From NCBI RefSeq assembly GCF_023509525.1, contig NZ_JAKNCJ010000012.1, positions 1 to 57,229 on the forward strand: a DNA stretch of 57,229 nt. The letters are read 5' to 3'. The notes beneath the pieces were generated by a model that was not told where the DNA came from, did not search any database, and saw only the letters and a program-made list of their open reading frames with translations. This document shows positions 34,274 to 42,907 of the stretch, in pieces; within the stretch, counting starts at the first letter, position 1; each line of letters starts with the position of its first letter. Position numbers and translations under genes: made by a program. Origin of the DNA: Brachybacterium equifaecis. GTDB lineage: Bacteria; Actinomycetota; Actinomycetes; Actinomycetales; Dermabacteraceae.

Positions 34274-37200
34274 TCAGGAGCTCTGGATCCCTCCCCGCTT
34301 GAGAGCCGCATAGGCGCTCAGGTCGTCCAGGAGGGGGTGCGAGCTGGTCGGGGCACTCCTCGGGGCGATGTGCTCGCCCCTCGGGATGCCGAAGGTGGAA
34401 GCCGGGTTCTCGGCCGCCGGAGCGACCGGGCTCTCCGGCCGGGTCTGCACAGGGATGTCCCGCCCAGGAGCGGTCCAGACCGCTGCGAGCGCCCCGGGCT
34501 CTCCGCCGGTGCGAGCGGCAACCTCGAGCGGCGCCGCGACGGGTGCTGCGGCGGCAGGCAGGGACGGCGGAGGCGCATCCGGCATCGGGGTCTCAGCGGA
34601 GCCGTCTGGGTCGGCCGGAAGGGCCAGGGCGGCAGCTTCCTCCGCCCGGTCGGGAGCCTGGACAGGGGCCTGCGCGTGCGGGCCGGGGCCGGCGGGCGGT
34701 GCGGCCTCCGCCTTCCGCCCAGCGCCCTGCCCCTCGGCGACTCCAGGGATCTCCGACTGGGACTTGGTCGCCCGCTTGCGCTGCGGCTTCTTCGCCTCCT
34801 CGGCGCCCTGGAGCTTCGCCGTCATCCCCTCGAAGACGCTCTGAACGCTCACGCGCGGCGGCAGTGCCGGGCCGTGCTCAGGAGTGGCGGTGCGGACGGT
34901 GCTCACCTGATCGGCTGCGATCTGCAGCTCATCGACAACTTCCTCCACCTTCACGGCGCCCTCGGCATCCGGGTCATCCCCGGCCTGCGCGTCGGAATCG
35001 GCGTCCCCGGTGCTGACGATCGTCGTGCGCCTGCGACGCTCGACCTTGCCCGTGATGACCACGAGGTCGCCGAGCCCCGGAAGGTCGGCCGGCTCGATCC
35101 TGCGCAGCACGCGGTTCCAGATCGCCACCTCGATGGTGTCCTCTCCGTCCTCGATGACAGCGAAGGCGAAGTTGCCGGTCTCCCGCTCGATCAGACGCCA
35201 GCTCGAGAGGATCCCCGCGACCGTGACCGCGGCGTTCGACTCCACGTAGGAGCCGGCCGCGCAGATGCGGCGCACGATGCCGTCGCCCCGAGACCCGTAG
35301 GAGGTGTGAGGCGACCAGGTGCCCAGCAGGTCGGCGACCTCCTGGGTCTGCATCGGATGCTGTCCGAGCGCGACGCGCAGGACTCCCATCTGCCGGGCCG
35401 AGCGCTCCACCGGCGACCAGTCCAGGCCGGGCAGCACCGTCACGTCCTCGGTGGTCAGCGGGATCGGGGAGGCAGTCTTCGTCGGGGCGACGTACCCGCC
35501 GATCAGGCGCGTCATCTCTCTGCGGGGCCCGAAGGCGTCCAGTCCGCCGGCGGCGATCAGCGCGGCGATCTCCTTCGCAGGCACAGAGGGGCGCACCTGC
35601 GTGCCGCTGCCGTCCTCGATCTCGCCCGCGCGGGTCAGGCGCTCGGCGGCATCCGCGAACGAGCGGAACGGTCCCGCGTGCTCGCGCTCGGCGACGATCG
35701 CCGCGGCCGACTGCTCGGAGACGCCCTTCACCTCGGCGATGCCGAAGACGATCCGGGACTCCTCGGCGAAGGTGTGAGGGCCGGCGATGTTCAGGTCAGG
35801 AGGGAGGACCTCGGCGCCGGAGCGTCCCAGCTCCGAGAGCATCGCCCGGCGGGCCTCCACCTTCTCCGTGCGCACCAGCAGACCGGCGGCGTACTGCAGC
35901 GGCCAGTTCGCCTTGAGGTAGGCGGTCTCGAAGGCGAGGACCGCGTAGGCGAAGGAATGGGCCTTGTTGAACAGGTAGTTGCCCGACGCCTTGAACGTCT
36001 CCCACAGGGCGACCAGGGTCTGCCGCTGGAACGCGGGCGAGGTCGTGCCGTCGGGCCGCTCGAACTGCGAGACGCCGCCGGGGACGATCTCGACGCCACC
36101 GTCCGGGAGGGCGAACTCGCCGCCGTCGATGAACAGGGTCTCCAGCTTGTTCAGCTCGGCCATCTGCTTCTTGGAGACAGCCTTCTGCAGCTTCGACTTC
36201 GTGTACGGGCCGAAGCCGGAGATCGACTGCGCCAGGAACATCAGCTGCTCCTGGAGGACGATCACGCCTTCGGTCTCATCGAGGATCTCGGCGATGACCG
36301 CCTGCTCGGTGGGGTCCAGAGTGAACTGCGCGTACGAGCTCGTGAGGGTGCCGGCCTTGATCGCCGCCCACGTCTCGTGCATCCGCTCGCCCATGGGGCC
36401 CGGCCGGTACAGCGCGATAATGGTGGAGAGGTCCGCCATCGTGGGCGCGAGACCGCGTCGCAGGAGGCCGCCGATCGCTTCGACGAGCAGGCGCGTCATC
36501 CCGGCGCTCTCGAGCTGGAATACGCCGGAGGTGGTGCCCGCGGCGAGCATCTGCCAGGTGCGCAGGACCCGAGGATCGGAGACGTCGGAGGCGTCCACCG
36601 CGTCCAGGTCGATGTCTTCGCCGGCCTCGCGCAGCAGGTCCTCGCAGTAGCGGGCGATGTCCAGGTTCCGCAGGCCCAGGATGTCCATCTTGAGCATGCC
36701 GAAGTCCTCGAGCTCCGGGCCTTCCCAGCGGGTCACCCACGATTGGACGCCCGTCTTCTTGTCGGTGTGCAGGCGCAGGGGGATCAGATCCACCAGCGAC
36801 TCGGGGGAGACCAGCACTCCGCAGGCGTGGATCGACTCGCTGGCCTTCACGCCCTCCAGCGCCTGTGCGAGCGCGAGGACTCGCTGGGCGCTCTCGCCTT
36901 CGGTCGCCACGAACTCGCGCAGGTCTCCGCCGTGCTCGGAGCCCTCGGGGACGAACTGGGCGAAGGGCCGGGGCTTCGGACCGACCATCGGCACGAGCTT
37001 CGCCATCTTCTCGCCCAGGTCGCTGAGGCCGAGGGTGCGGGCGGCGGCCTTGATCGCCCCCTTGGAGAGGAAGGGGTTGTAGGTGCCGATGAGAGCGACG
37101 TTGTCGCGGCCCCAGCGGCGTCGCAGGAACTCCTGGACCTCGCCGCGGCGCAGGTACTCGAAGTCGGTGTCGATGTCCGGCATGCCCTTGCGGTCGGGCG

Positions 37201-40200
37201 CGAGGAAGCGCTCGAACAGCAGGCCCGCCTCGATGGGGTCCACGCCCACGATGTCCAGGCAGTAGGAGACCGCAGCGCCGGCGGCGGAGTTGTGCACGAC
37301 GAAGGAGTCGGTCATGTACGAGTGGTCGTCGGGGACTTCGATGTCGTAGACCCGGCTCTCGCAGATCCCCGTTTCGACGGCGCGGACTCGCTGGTAGACG
37401 TAGCCGTCGTCGACGAAGCCGATCGAAGCGCGCATGTTTGTGCCGTCGAAGCCCGGGCTCGTGCGCACAAGCCACGACGGAAGGGTGTTGGAGAACTCGA
37501 TTCGAGAGTCCTTCCGCGTCGCCAGTGAGGCACCGGCGGGGGCGCCCACAGCCCAGAGGAGATCTCGCACCTGATGCGCGAGGCGGTCGGAGACGGTCGT
37601 GTATCCCCAGCGTCCGTCGCGGTCTACGCAGCCGTCGCCCCACCACAGTCCGCCCAGGAGCGCACGCTTCTGCGAGGCATCGAGATCGGACACCCAGGCA
37701 GGGAGGTGCTTCGTCTCAGCACGCTGGCGGTAGGCCTCGGCAAGGTGCTCGAAGAGGGAGCAGATCGCGGCGCTGCGCACGATGAACTGACGGAGATCAT
37801 GCGTCGCGTGATCGGCGGCGTGGGGCTCGATGCCCCAGACGGACTTGATCTTTGCCGCGATGGTGCCGTCGTCCTTGGAGCGCTGGGTCGCCCATCCCGT
37901 CACTCGGCCGGAGTCCGTGCGGGTCCAGCCGTTGGATGCCCACGCACCGAGGACGAACAGGAAGTCCGGCCCGATCTCGATGTAGCGAGGGGTGCTCGTC
38001 GTCCGGAACCGGTTCTCGTCGAGATGCTCGATCCACGTCTTCATGCTCGGGAATCCGGCATCTCGCAGATACTCGAGCAAAGTGGCCCGGGTGCGCATCT
38101 GAGTCGTGAGGCGCTTCTCCACGAGAGTCCCCCAGCGGGTGCGGGCGATCCCCTTGAGCTCTTCGTCGTCGGTGATTCCCGCACGGGTGTTCGCTATGGC
38201 TGCCTGAACCGCGTTCCGGGAGACTCCGGACTTGACGGACACTTCGCGGATCGAGTGTGCGTAGGGCCGGTTGGTGGCGACCTTCTCGATGATCTCCGTC
38301 TCCGTCACCGTGTAGGCGGTTCCGTCGGGCGCGGGCCCCAGGAACGGTGCGACGTCGATCCGGGACGGTGCCGAGCCCGGCGATGTGGGGCGGGGGATGC
38401 ACAGCAGGTCCCCGACTTCGACATCGTCCGCGGGGATCCACTGACGCTCCAGCCTCTGGCTCGGCGCCCACCTGTATCCCTGAGCCAATCGGCCGGGCTC
38501 AGTCTCCCTAGCCGCCTTCACCGCGAGGACCTTGTGGTCGCCGGTCATGGTGGCGCCGTCGGCGCCGTCGTAGAAGGTCCGGAGCTTAGTCAGGGGTTCG
38601 TCGATGTCGTAGGCGAAGGTGTTGGCGACCTCGCGCAGCGCGCCGGTGTGCGTGCGGACCGTGTCGCCGATGCGGATGTCGCGCAGGGCCTTGTAGCCCT
38701 CGGGAGTCCAGACACGAGCGTCGCCGGTGAGGCACCCTCGGCCGGGTCCGGTGGAGATCGGCTTCTTCCGCTCGCGGTCCGGTCGGAGAGCCATCCCCTT
38801 CTGCATGGCGATCCAGTCGTCCGCCGTGTAGTCGCTGGCACACCACGCGACGACATCCCAGAGGATCAAGAAGTAGTCGGCGAAGCCCTTGTCCAGGACC
38901 ACTCCGATCTCGTGCTCAATGCGCTCGATGATGGCCGCCGGCAGGTTCCCATCGGCATCCATCTGCTCGTGGAACTTCTCCTTAGCCCCCTTCCACACGA
39001 GATCGGTGAACAGCTCGGCGCTGGTCATGCCCTCGGGTGCCGGGAACTTCGGCAGGCGCATCTCGGGCTCCGGGATCACGTCCGCATCCACCGCATCCGC
39101 GACGATCTGCGTGTTCGCACAGGCCTGCTGCCAGGACGCGCGCAGGGGATCGCCCTCGGGGAAGACCTCCAGCATCTCGGCCTCGGACTTCACGTGGTAG
39201 CCCTGGCCGTTGAAGCGCCAGCGGTGCGGATCGTCCAGCAGCTTCTTCGAGCCGATGGCGAGGAAGGCGTCCTGCGCGTACTCCTCGTGCGGCTCGACGC
39301 AGTGCGAGTCGCCGGTCGCCACGCACAGGAGCCCGAACTCGTCTGCGAGAGCGAACAGCTCGGCGAGGATCTCCCGCTCCCGGTCGATGCCGTGGTACAT
39401 GACCTCGACGTGCACGTTCTCCTTGCCGAGAGCGTCGATCAGACGCTGGAGGTTCGTGCGGGCCTCGGATCGTCGGGCGGCAGCGGTCTCGCGGGCGACC
39501 TCGGCGAGGCCACCCTGGCTGTCGGCGTCCTGCTCTGCGGCCTGGGCTGAATGATTCTGCGCGGCGGCCTCGCCATGTGCGGCCTGAGCCAGAGCATCCT
39601 GCTCGAGCGCGGCGCGCGCGGGGCCCTCGGCCATGTCCTCCCGCCCCTGCTGGGAGAACTCCTCCGCCTGCGACTTCAGCCGCAGGGACTGCTCGGCGTG
39701 CTCGCCCGCGGACCTCTCGAGCTCTGCGGCCCGGGCGGTGTGTTCCGCAGCGGCCAGCCTGCGGGACTTCTCGCGCGCGTCCCGCTCTGCGGCCTCCCGG
39801 TCGGCGCGGATCGCGAGGCTCAGAGGCGCCTGCACGGGCCCGCCGAGGCACCCGGTGAGCACGGCGATGCCGTCTCCGAACGCTTCGAGCGCGGGGATGC
39901 GCAGCTTCTTGGCGGCCGCCTTGGTGGCGAGCATGTTGTAGTCGATGAACGGCGTCCCGTACCACTGGGCCTCGTATCCGCGGTTGTGCAGCTGCATGAG
40001 GTTGCCCCAGCCCTCGCGGGTGCGGGCGAGGACCGTCAGGTGGTGGTAGCGGCGGGTCTTCGTGCCCTTGGTCGTGCCGAGCCCGTCGGTGTCCGCCTCA
40101 TCGCGGGGCACCTCCTCCTCGTGGCGGTCCATGCGGGTCATTCCGGGGCGCGGGCACAGCGCGAGGTAGGCCTCGAACGCGGGGATCGGCTTGATGCCGG

Positions 40201-40369
40201 CGTCCTTCGCTGCCTCACGCAGCGCCCAGATGCCGCCGAGCGATCCGTGGTCGCTGATCGCCACGGCGCCCTGGCCGTCGGCCGCGACCTTGCGCACGAT
40301 CGCGGGGATCTTCGCGATCGAGTCCTTGGGGCTGTACTCCGAGTGGACGTGGAGGTGTGTGAAGGCCAT
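34274..40369 (-). CDS. dnaE: DNA polymerase III alpha subunit with intein and PHP coiled-coil insertion
   Basis: A 2031-residue protein. Start ATG 40369 has GGGAGG upstream. PHP domain: H-L-H-V-H-S-E-Y-S (5-13) and S-D-H-G-S-L-G-G, interrupted by an Ala/Glu/Gln coiled-coil insertion at about 187-306. The active site M-P-D-I-D-T-D-F-E-Y follows the intein. G-V-F-Q-L-E-S and G-E-R-M-H-E-T are also typical DnaE motifs. Near the C-terminus an OB-fold (V-T-V-A-G-I-L-S-S-W-R-L) is followed by a disordered Pro/Ala tail of about 200 residues. A 482-residue intein sits in the fingers/palm at G-P-G-R-G before S-A-A-G. It is a complete replicative polymerase carried by the element; the chromosomal copy would be elsewhere. 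Confidence 0.9.
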   Translation of the reverse strand: MAFTHLHVHSEYSPKDSIAKIPAIVRKVAADGQGAVAISDHGSLGGIWALREAAKDAGIKPIPAFEAYLALCPRPGMTRMDRHEEEVPRDEADTDGLGTTKGTKTRRYHHLTVLARTREGWGNLMQLHNRGYEAQWYGTPFIDYNMLATKAAAKKLRIPALEAFGDGIAVLTGCLGGPVQAPLSLAIRADREAAERDAREKSRRLAAAEHTARAAELERSAGEHAEQSLRLKSQAEEFSQQGREDMAEGPARAALEQDALAQAAHGEAAAQNHSAQAAEQDADSQGGLAEVARETAAARRSEARTNLQRLIDALGKENVHVEVMYHGIDREREILAELFALADEFGLLCVATGDSHCVEPHEEYAQDAFLAIGSKKLLDDPHRWRFNGQGYHVKSEAEMLEVFPEGDPLRASWQQACANTQIVADAVDADVIPEPEMRLPKFPAPEGMTSAELFTDLVWKGAKEKFHEQMDADGNLPAAIIERIEHEIGVVLDKGFADYFLILWDVVAWCASDYTADDWIAMQKGMALRPDRERKKPISTGPGRGCLTGDARVWTPEGYKALRDIRIGDTVRTHTGALREVANTFAYDIDEPLTKLRTFYDGADGATMTGDHKVLAVKAARETEPGRLAQGYRWAPSQRLERQWIPADDVEVGDLLCIPRPTSPGSAPSRIDVAPFLGPAPDGTAYTVTETEIIEKVATNRPYAHSIREVSVKSGVSRNAVQAAIANTRAGITDDEELKGIARTRWGTLVEKRLTTQMRTRATLLEYLRDAGFPSMKTWIEHLDENRFRTTSTPRYIEIGPDFLFVLGAWASNGWTRTDSGRVTGWATQRSKDDGTIAAKIKSVWGIEPHAADHATHDLRQFIVRSAAICSLFEHLAEAYRQRAETKHLPAWVSDLDASQKRALLGGLWWGDGCVDRDGRWGYTTVSDRLAHQVRDLLWAVGAPAGASLATRKDSRIEFSNTLPSWLVRTSPGFDGTNMRASIGFVDDGYVYQRVRAVETGICESRVYDIEVPDDHSYMTDSFVVHNSAAGAAVSYCLDIVGVDPIEAGLLFERFLAPDRKGMPDIDTDFEYLRRGEVQEFLRRRWGRDNVALIGTYNPFLSKGAIKAAARTLGLSDLGEKMAKLVPMVGPKPRPFAQFVPEGSEHGGDLREFVATEGESAQRVLALAQALEGVKASESIHACGVLVSPESLVDLIPLRLHTDKKTGVQSWVTRWEGPELEDFGMLKMDILGLRNLDIARYCEDLLREAGEDIDLDAVDASDVSDPRVLRTWQMLAAGTTSGVFQLESAGMTRLLVEAIGGLLRRGLAPTMADLSTIIALYRPGPMGERMHETWAAIKAGTLTSSYAQFTLDPTEQAVIAEILDETEGVIVLQEQLMFLAQSISGFGPYTKSKLQKAVSKKQMAELNKLETLFIDGGEFALPDGGVEIVPGGVSQFERPDGTTSPAFQRQTLVALWETFKASGNYLFNKAHSFAYAVLAFETAYLKANWPLQYAAGLLVRTEKVEARRAMLSELGRSGAEVLPPDLNIAGPHTFAEESRIVFGIAEVKGVSEQSAAAIVAEREHAGPFRSFADAAERLTRAGEIEDGSGTQVRPSVPAKEIAALIAAGGLDAFGPRREMTRLIGGYVAPTKTASPIPLTTEDVTVLPGLDWSPVERSARQMGVLRVALGQHPMQTQEVADLLGTWSPHTSYGSRGDGIVRRICAAGSYVESNAAVTVAGILSSWRLIERETGNFAFAVIEDGEDTIEVAIWNRVLRRIEPADLPGLGDLVVITGKVERRRRTTIVSTGDADSDAQAGDDPDAEGAVKVEEVVDELQIAADQVSTVRTATPEHGPALPPRVSVQSVFEGMTAKLQGAEEAKKPQRKRATKSQSEIPGVAEGQGAGRKAEAAPPAGPGPHAQAPVQAPDRAEEAAALALPADPDGSAETPMPDAPPPSLPAAAAPVAAPLEVAARTGGEPGALAAVWTAPGRDIPVQTRPESPVAPAAENPASTFGIPRGEHIAPRSAPTSSHPLLDDLSAYAALKRGGIQSS
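37289..38734 (-). other. DnaE intein with LAGLIDADG-type homing endonuclease
   Basis: 482 residues (DnaE 546-1027). Splice block A starts at Cys (C-L-T-G-D-A-R-V-W-T); block B has T-G-D-H-K-V-L-A; two degenerate dodecapeptides (F-V-L-G-A-W-A-S-N-G and L-L-G-G-L-W-W-G-D-G) mark the endonuclease; block F is Y-D-I-E-V-P-D-D-H-S-Y; block G is V-V-H-N before Ser+1. All splicing residues are present. It is inserted at the strictly conserved G-R-G-S active-site motif. The first dodecapeptide lacks an obvious acidic catalytic residue, so cleavage activity is uncertain. Confidence 0.9.
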
Positions 40370-40439
40370 GCCTCCCGGTACGCGGGGCCTCCCGAGCCCA
40401 GGAACATCCGGCCCCAGCTGCCCCTGCGTGCTCGGCGCC

Positions 40440-40457
40440 GAGAAGATGCGCATGGTC
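40440..40457 (+). promoter_or_regulatory. TGCGCATGGTC element upstream of the gene at 40464
   Basis: GAGAAGATGCGCATGGTC, 6 nt before ATG 40464. It contains two in-frame ATGs (40446, 40452), but its match to the elements at 16615 and 27832 suggests it is regulatory rather than coding. Confidence 0.45.
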
Positions 40458-40463
40458 AAGGGC

Positions 40464-41450
40464 ATGAAGACCCACGAGTTCCTCGCCGCACCCGGCGACG
40501 CCCTGACGCCCGCCCGAGACGTCGACGAGCTGCACGGCCGGCTCGAGGAGATGTCCCTGCTGACCGGGCTCCCGCCGAACCGGATGGTGCTGTCCTACCT
40601 GTCCTCAGTTCCGATCCCGCGCTATGAGACCCTTCCCGAGGGCGAGAGCCGCTGGGCCGGCCTGAAGGCGGAGGCGCTGAAGAGCCCCCTGTTCCTGCTG
40701 CCCGAGAACGTCCACGACCGCTACCCGGTCGCCGACGGCGAGGGCGGCCAGCGGCTCGAGACCGACGACGAGTGGGCGCTGCGCATCTGCCTGCTGGTGA
40801 TCTCCACCGGTCTCTACGATCCAACGACGGGGCAGTGGCGCGACATCCTCGCCTCCCTGGGGTACGACCTGGACGACGAGAGCGTCCGCGCGCGCATCCA
40901 GGACTGGATGAACGGCGCCGAGGATCCCGAGCTCGAGGCGCTGGACCTGGATGCCCAGTTCCCTGACACCGACGAGCTGATCCGCGTCTACGACGTCGCA
41001 CAGGAAGCCTTCCCGGGCATGTTCGCGCTCAGCCGCTGGATCACGTTCCGCGGGATCTCGGAGATGATCGACCGCACTCAGGCGGACCACGATCAGCTCA
41101 CCTTCGAGGACGTGCTCGAGCAGATGCGCTACGTCGTGGTGCTCGCACGTCATGCTGCGCGACCGCTCGGGGACGTGGACCTGGACGAGCTGATCGACGA
41201 CGCCGAGTCCAACATCGAGGTCAGCCGCACGACAGAGGAGCTGATCGGCTTCGCGATCGTCGAGCTCGACCAGGCGCTCGAGGAGGTCATCGCCCGCTTC
41301 GAGCCCGAGGCGATGAAGCTCGTGGACGCCGGCGTGGAGGCCCTGGAGGGTGCCTCGCCGGATCTGCGAGACGCCTCCGAGCAGACGTCCGCGCCCGAGC
41401 AGTCTCCGGCGCCCGAGGCCGCACCCTCGCCCGAGCGCCCGACGGTCTGA
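40464..41450 (+). CDS. hypothetical protein divergent from dnaE
   Basis: A 328-residue protein. ATG 40464 (M-K-T-H-E-F-L-A-A-P-G) is preferred; ATG 40446 and 40452 lie in a conserved upstream element. The protein is acidic and helical, with blocks such as W-A-L-R-I-C-L-L-V-I-S-T-G-L-Y-D-P and F-P-G-M-F-A-L-S-R-W-I-T-F-R-G. The C-terminal 40 residues are Pro/Glu/Ser-rich and disordered. No domain is recognised. It is transcribed away from dnaE and is followed by another unknown gene. Confidence 0.65.
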   Translation: MKTHEFLAAPGDALTPARDVDELHGRLEEMSLLTGLPPNRMVLSYLSSVPIPRYETLPEGESRWAGLKAEALKSPLFLLPENVHDRYPVADGEGGQRLETDDEWALRICLLVISTGLYDPTTGQWRDILASLGYDLDDESVRARIQDWMNGAEDPELEALDLDAQFPDTDELIRVYDVAQEAFPGMFALSRWITFRGISEMIDRTQADHDQLTFEDVLEQMRYVVVLARHAARPLGDVDLDELIDDAESNIEVSRTTEELIGFAIVELDQALEEVIARFEPEAMKLVDAGVEALEGASPDLRDASEQTSAPEQSPAPEAAPSPERPTV

Positions 41451-41459
41451 GCGCACGGC

Positions 41460-41471
41460 GCGCGGTACATC
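41460..41471 (+). promoter_or_regulatory. GCGCGGNACAT start-associated motif
   Basis: GCGCGGTACATC; 8 nt separate ACAT from GTG 41479. The fixed spacing holds even with a GTG start. Confidence 0.7.
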
Positions 41472-41478
41472 CCAGGCC

Positions 41479-42876
41479 GTGAACGCACTCCAGGACAGCG
41501 AACCCCAGGACGCACAGCAGGCCTTCGAGTCGGCGGGAGACTTCGACGCGCATCAGCGCGCCCGCTCCGCCGCGGCGAACGTGCCAATCGAGCGGCTCTC
41601 GGCGATCCCGCTGTCCCCGTTCGCCTCCGAGCCGGTGCTCGTGTTCGCCCAGCGGAACCTCCACGGCTTCGACTACGTCGTCACCACGGGCTCCCCGGTG
41701 CGTCACGACATCGCAGGCTTCGCCGCGGAGGTGCTCTACTCCGCGCTCGGCCCCGGGGTGCAGACCCGCATGGTCGAGGCGAAGGACTCCGCCGGCCGCC
41801 GCATCGAGAAGCGCATCACCGGCACCTTCGAGTTCTGGTCCAAGCCCGGCGAGCCGAACCCCAGCGGCGGCGCCCGCCCCTCCTCGAGGATCGCGCTCGA
41901 GGAGGCGGAGCGCCTCACCCGGACGCCGGCGCCCTACCGCGGGGCGAGCCCCATCGTCTTCGACACGCCCCGCACGCACGCCCGGGCCGTCGAAGCGCTG
42001 CGAGACTGCGGGGACCCCATCGGGCGCGTGGCAGCGAGGATCCTCCAGATCGGCGCATCCCTCACCGTGTGCCCGCAGGTGGTGCTGTTCACGCGCTGCG
42101 CGTCGCTGCGCTACTTCATCCCCGATGCCCTGCCGGTGAACGCGATGTCCACGTGGCTGGCCGCCTTCCAGATCCCGGCGTCCACGCCCGCCGACGACCT
42201 CGCGGACGCCTGGGCCCGCCTGGTCTCGACGAACGCGACGCCGAGCGCCGTGAACTCCAAGCTCTTCGTCCAGCTCGCGAAGGCTGCGGACCGGGCGCTC
42301 TCCAACGGAGCCATCGCCTCCGGTGCCTCGGCGATCCGCGCGAACGCCCAGTGCGAGTCCGCAGGCGCGATCTTCTCGATGATCGAGACGATGGACCCGA
42401 ACCTGCGCGAGCGAGCCCTCGCCGGCGGCGACCTGGTGCGCGCCCACATCGCCTACGGGGTCCCGGGCGGTGAGGAGGAGCCGGTGAACGTGGTCATGGA
42501 CAGCCAGACCCTCCGCTTCAAGAAGGGCGACCGCTTGCTGCTGCGCTTCGAGGAGCGCGATGCCCGGGAGATCGCAGTCAGCGTCCGCGATGTCGCCCTC
42601 GAGGATGCGGGGGAGGTCCGTCTGGCCCTCACTCCGTCGACCAGGCGCAGCCGGAAGGAGCCCTACTCGGACGAGGAGACCTTCTCGTACCGCTGGGTCG
42701 GCAACGACATCGCCTCACTGGACCGCGCCGACAGGAACGGCGTCCACGTCCTGCTGTCGAAGTCGGTGATGAGCCCGTTCGCGATCAAGATCGAGAACAA
42801 GCGATGGCTGCGGGGCACGGAGCGCCCGCGCATCCAGCATGCGATGCCGCAGGCCGTCGCCGCGGCGATGCGCTGA
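41479..42876 (+). CDS. hypothetical protein
   Basis: A 465-residue protein. GTG 41479 is chosen from the conserved upstream motif at fixed distance and because the earlier frame overlaps the previous gene with low-complexity sequence. Mixed alpha/beta, with the segment F-E-F-W-S-K-P-G and a C-terminal beta-rich part (Q-T-L-R-F-K-K-G-D-R-L-L-L-R-F). Not recognised. It lies just before a converging gene of the tagged family. Confidence 0.65.
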   Translation: MNALQDSEPQDAQQAFESAGDFDAHQRARSAAANVPIERLSAIPLSPFASEPVLVFAQRNLHGFDYVVTTGSPVRHDIAGFAAEVLYSALGPGVQTRMVEAKDSAGRRIEKRITGTFEFWSKPGEPNPSGGARPSSRIALEEAERLTRTPAPYRGASPIVFDTPRTHARAVEALRDCGDPIGRVAARILQIGASLTVCPQVVLFTRCASLRYFIPDALPVNAMSTWLAAFQIPASTPADDLADAWARLVSTNATPSAVNSKLFVQLAKAADRALSNGAIASGASAIRANAQCESAGAIFSMIETMDPNLRERALAGGDLVRAHIAYGVPGGEEEPVNVVMDSQTLRFKKGDRLLLRFEERDAREIAVSVRDVALEDAGEVRLALTPSTRRSRKEPYSDEETFSYRWVGNDIASLDRADRNGVHVLLSKSVMSPFAIKIENKRWLRGTERPRIQHAMPQAVAAAMR

Positions 42877-42907
42877 CGACGGCCTGTTGGGTGGACCGGA
42901 AAGCCGG

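Noticed and set aside
34133..37528. 1131-codon open frame on the plus strand opposite dnaE
   Set aside because: Low-complexity antisense of a gene with clear polymerase motifs; no domain or plausible start.
40446..40463. earlier ATG starts (40446, 40452) for the gene divergent from dnaE
   Set aside because: They lie in an upstream element also found before two other genes, where it is not coding.
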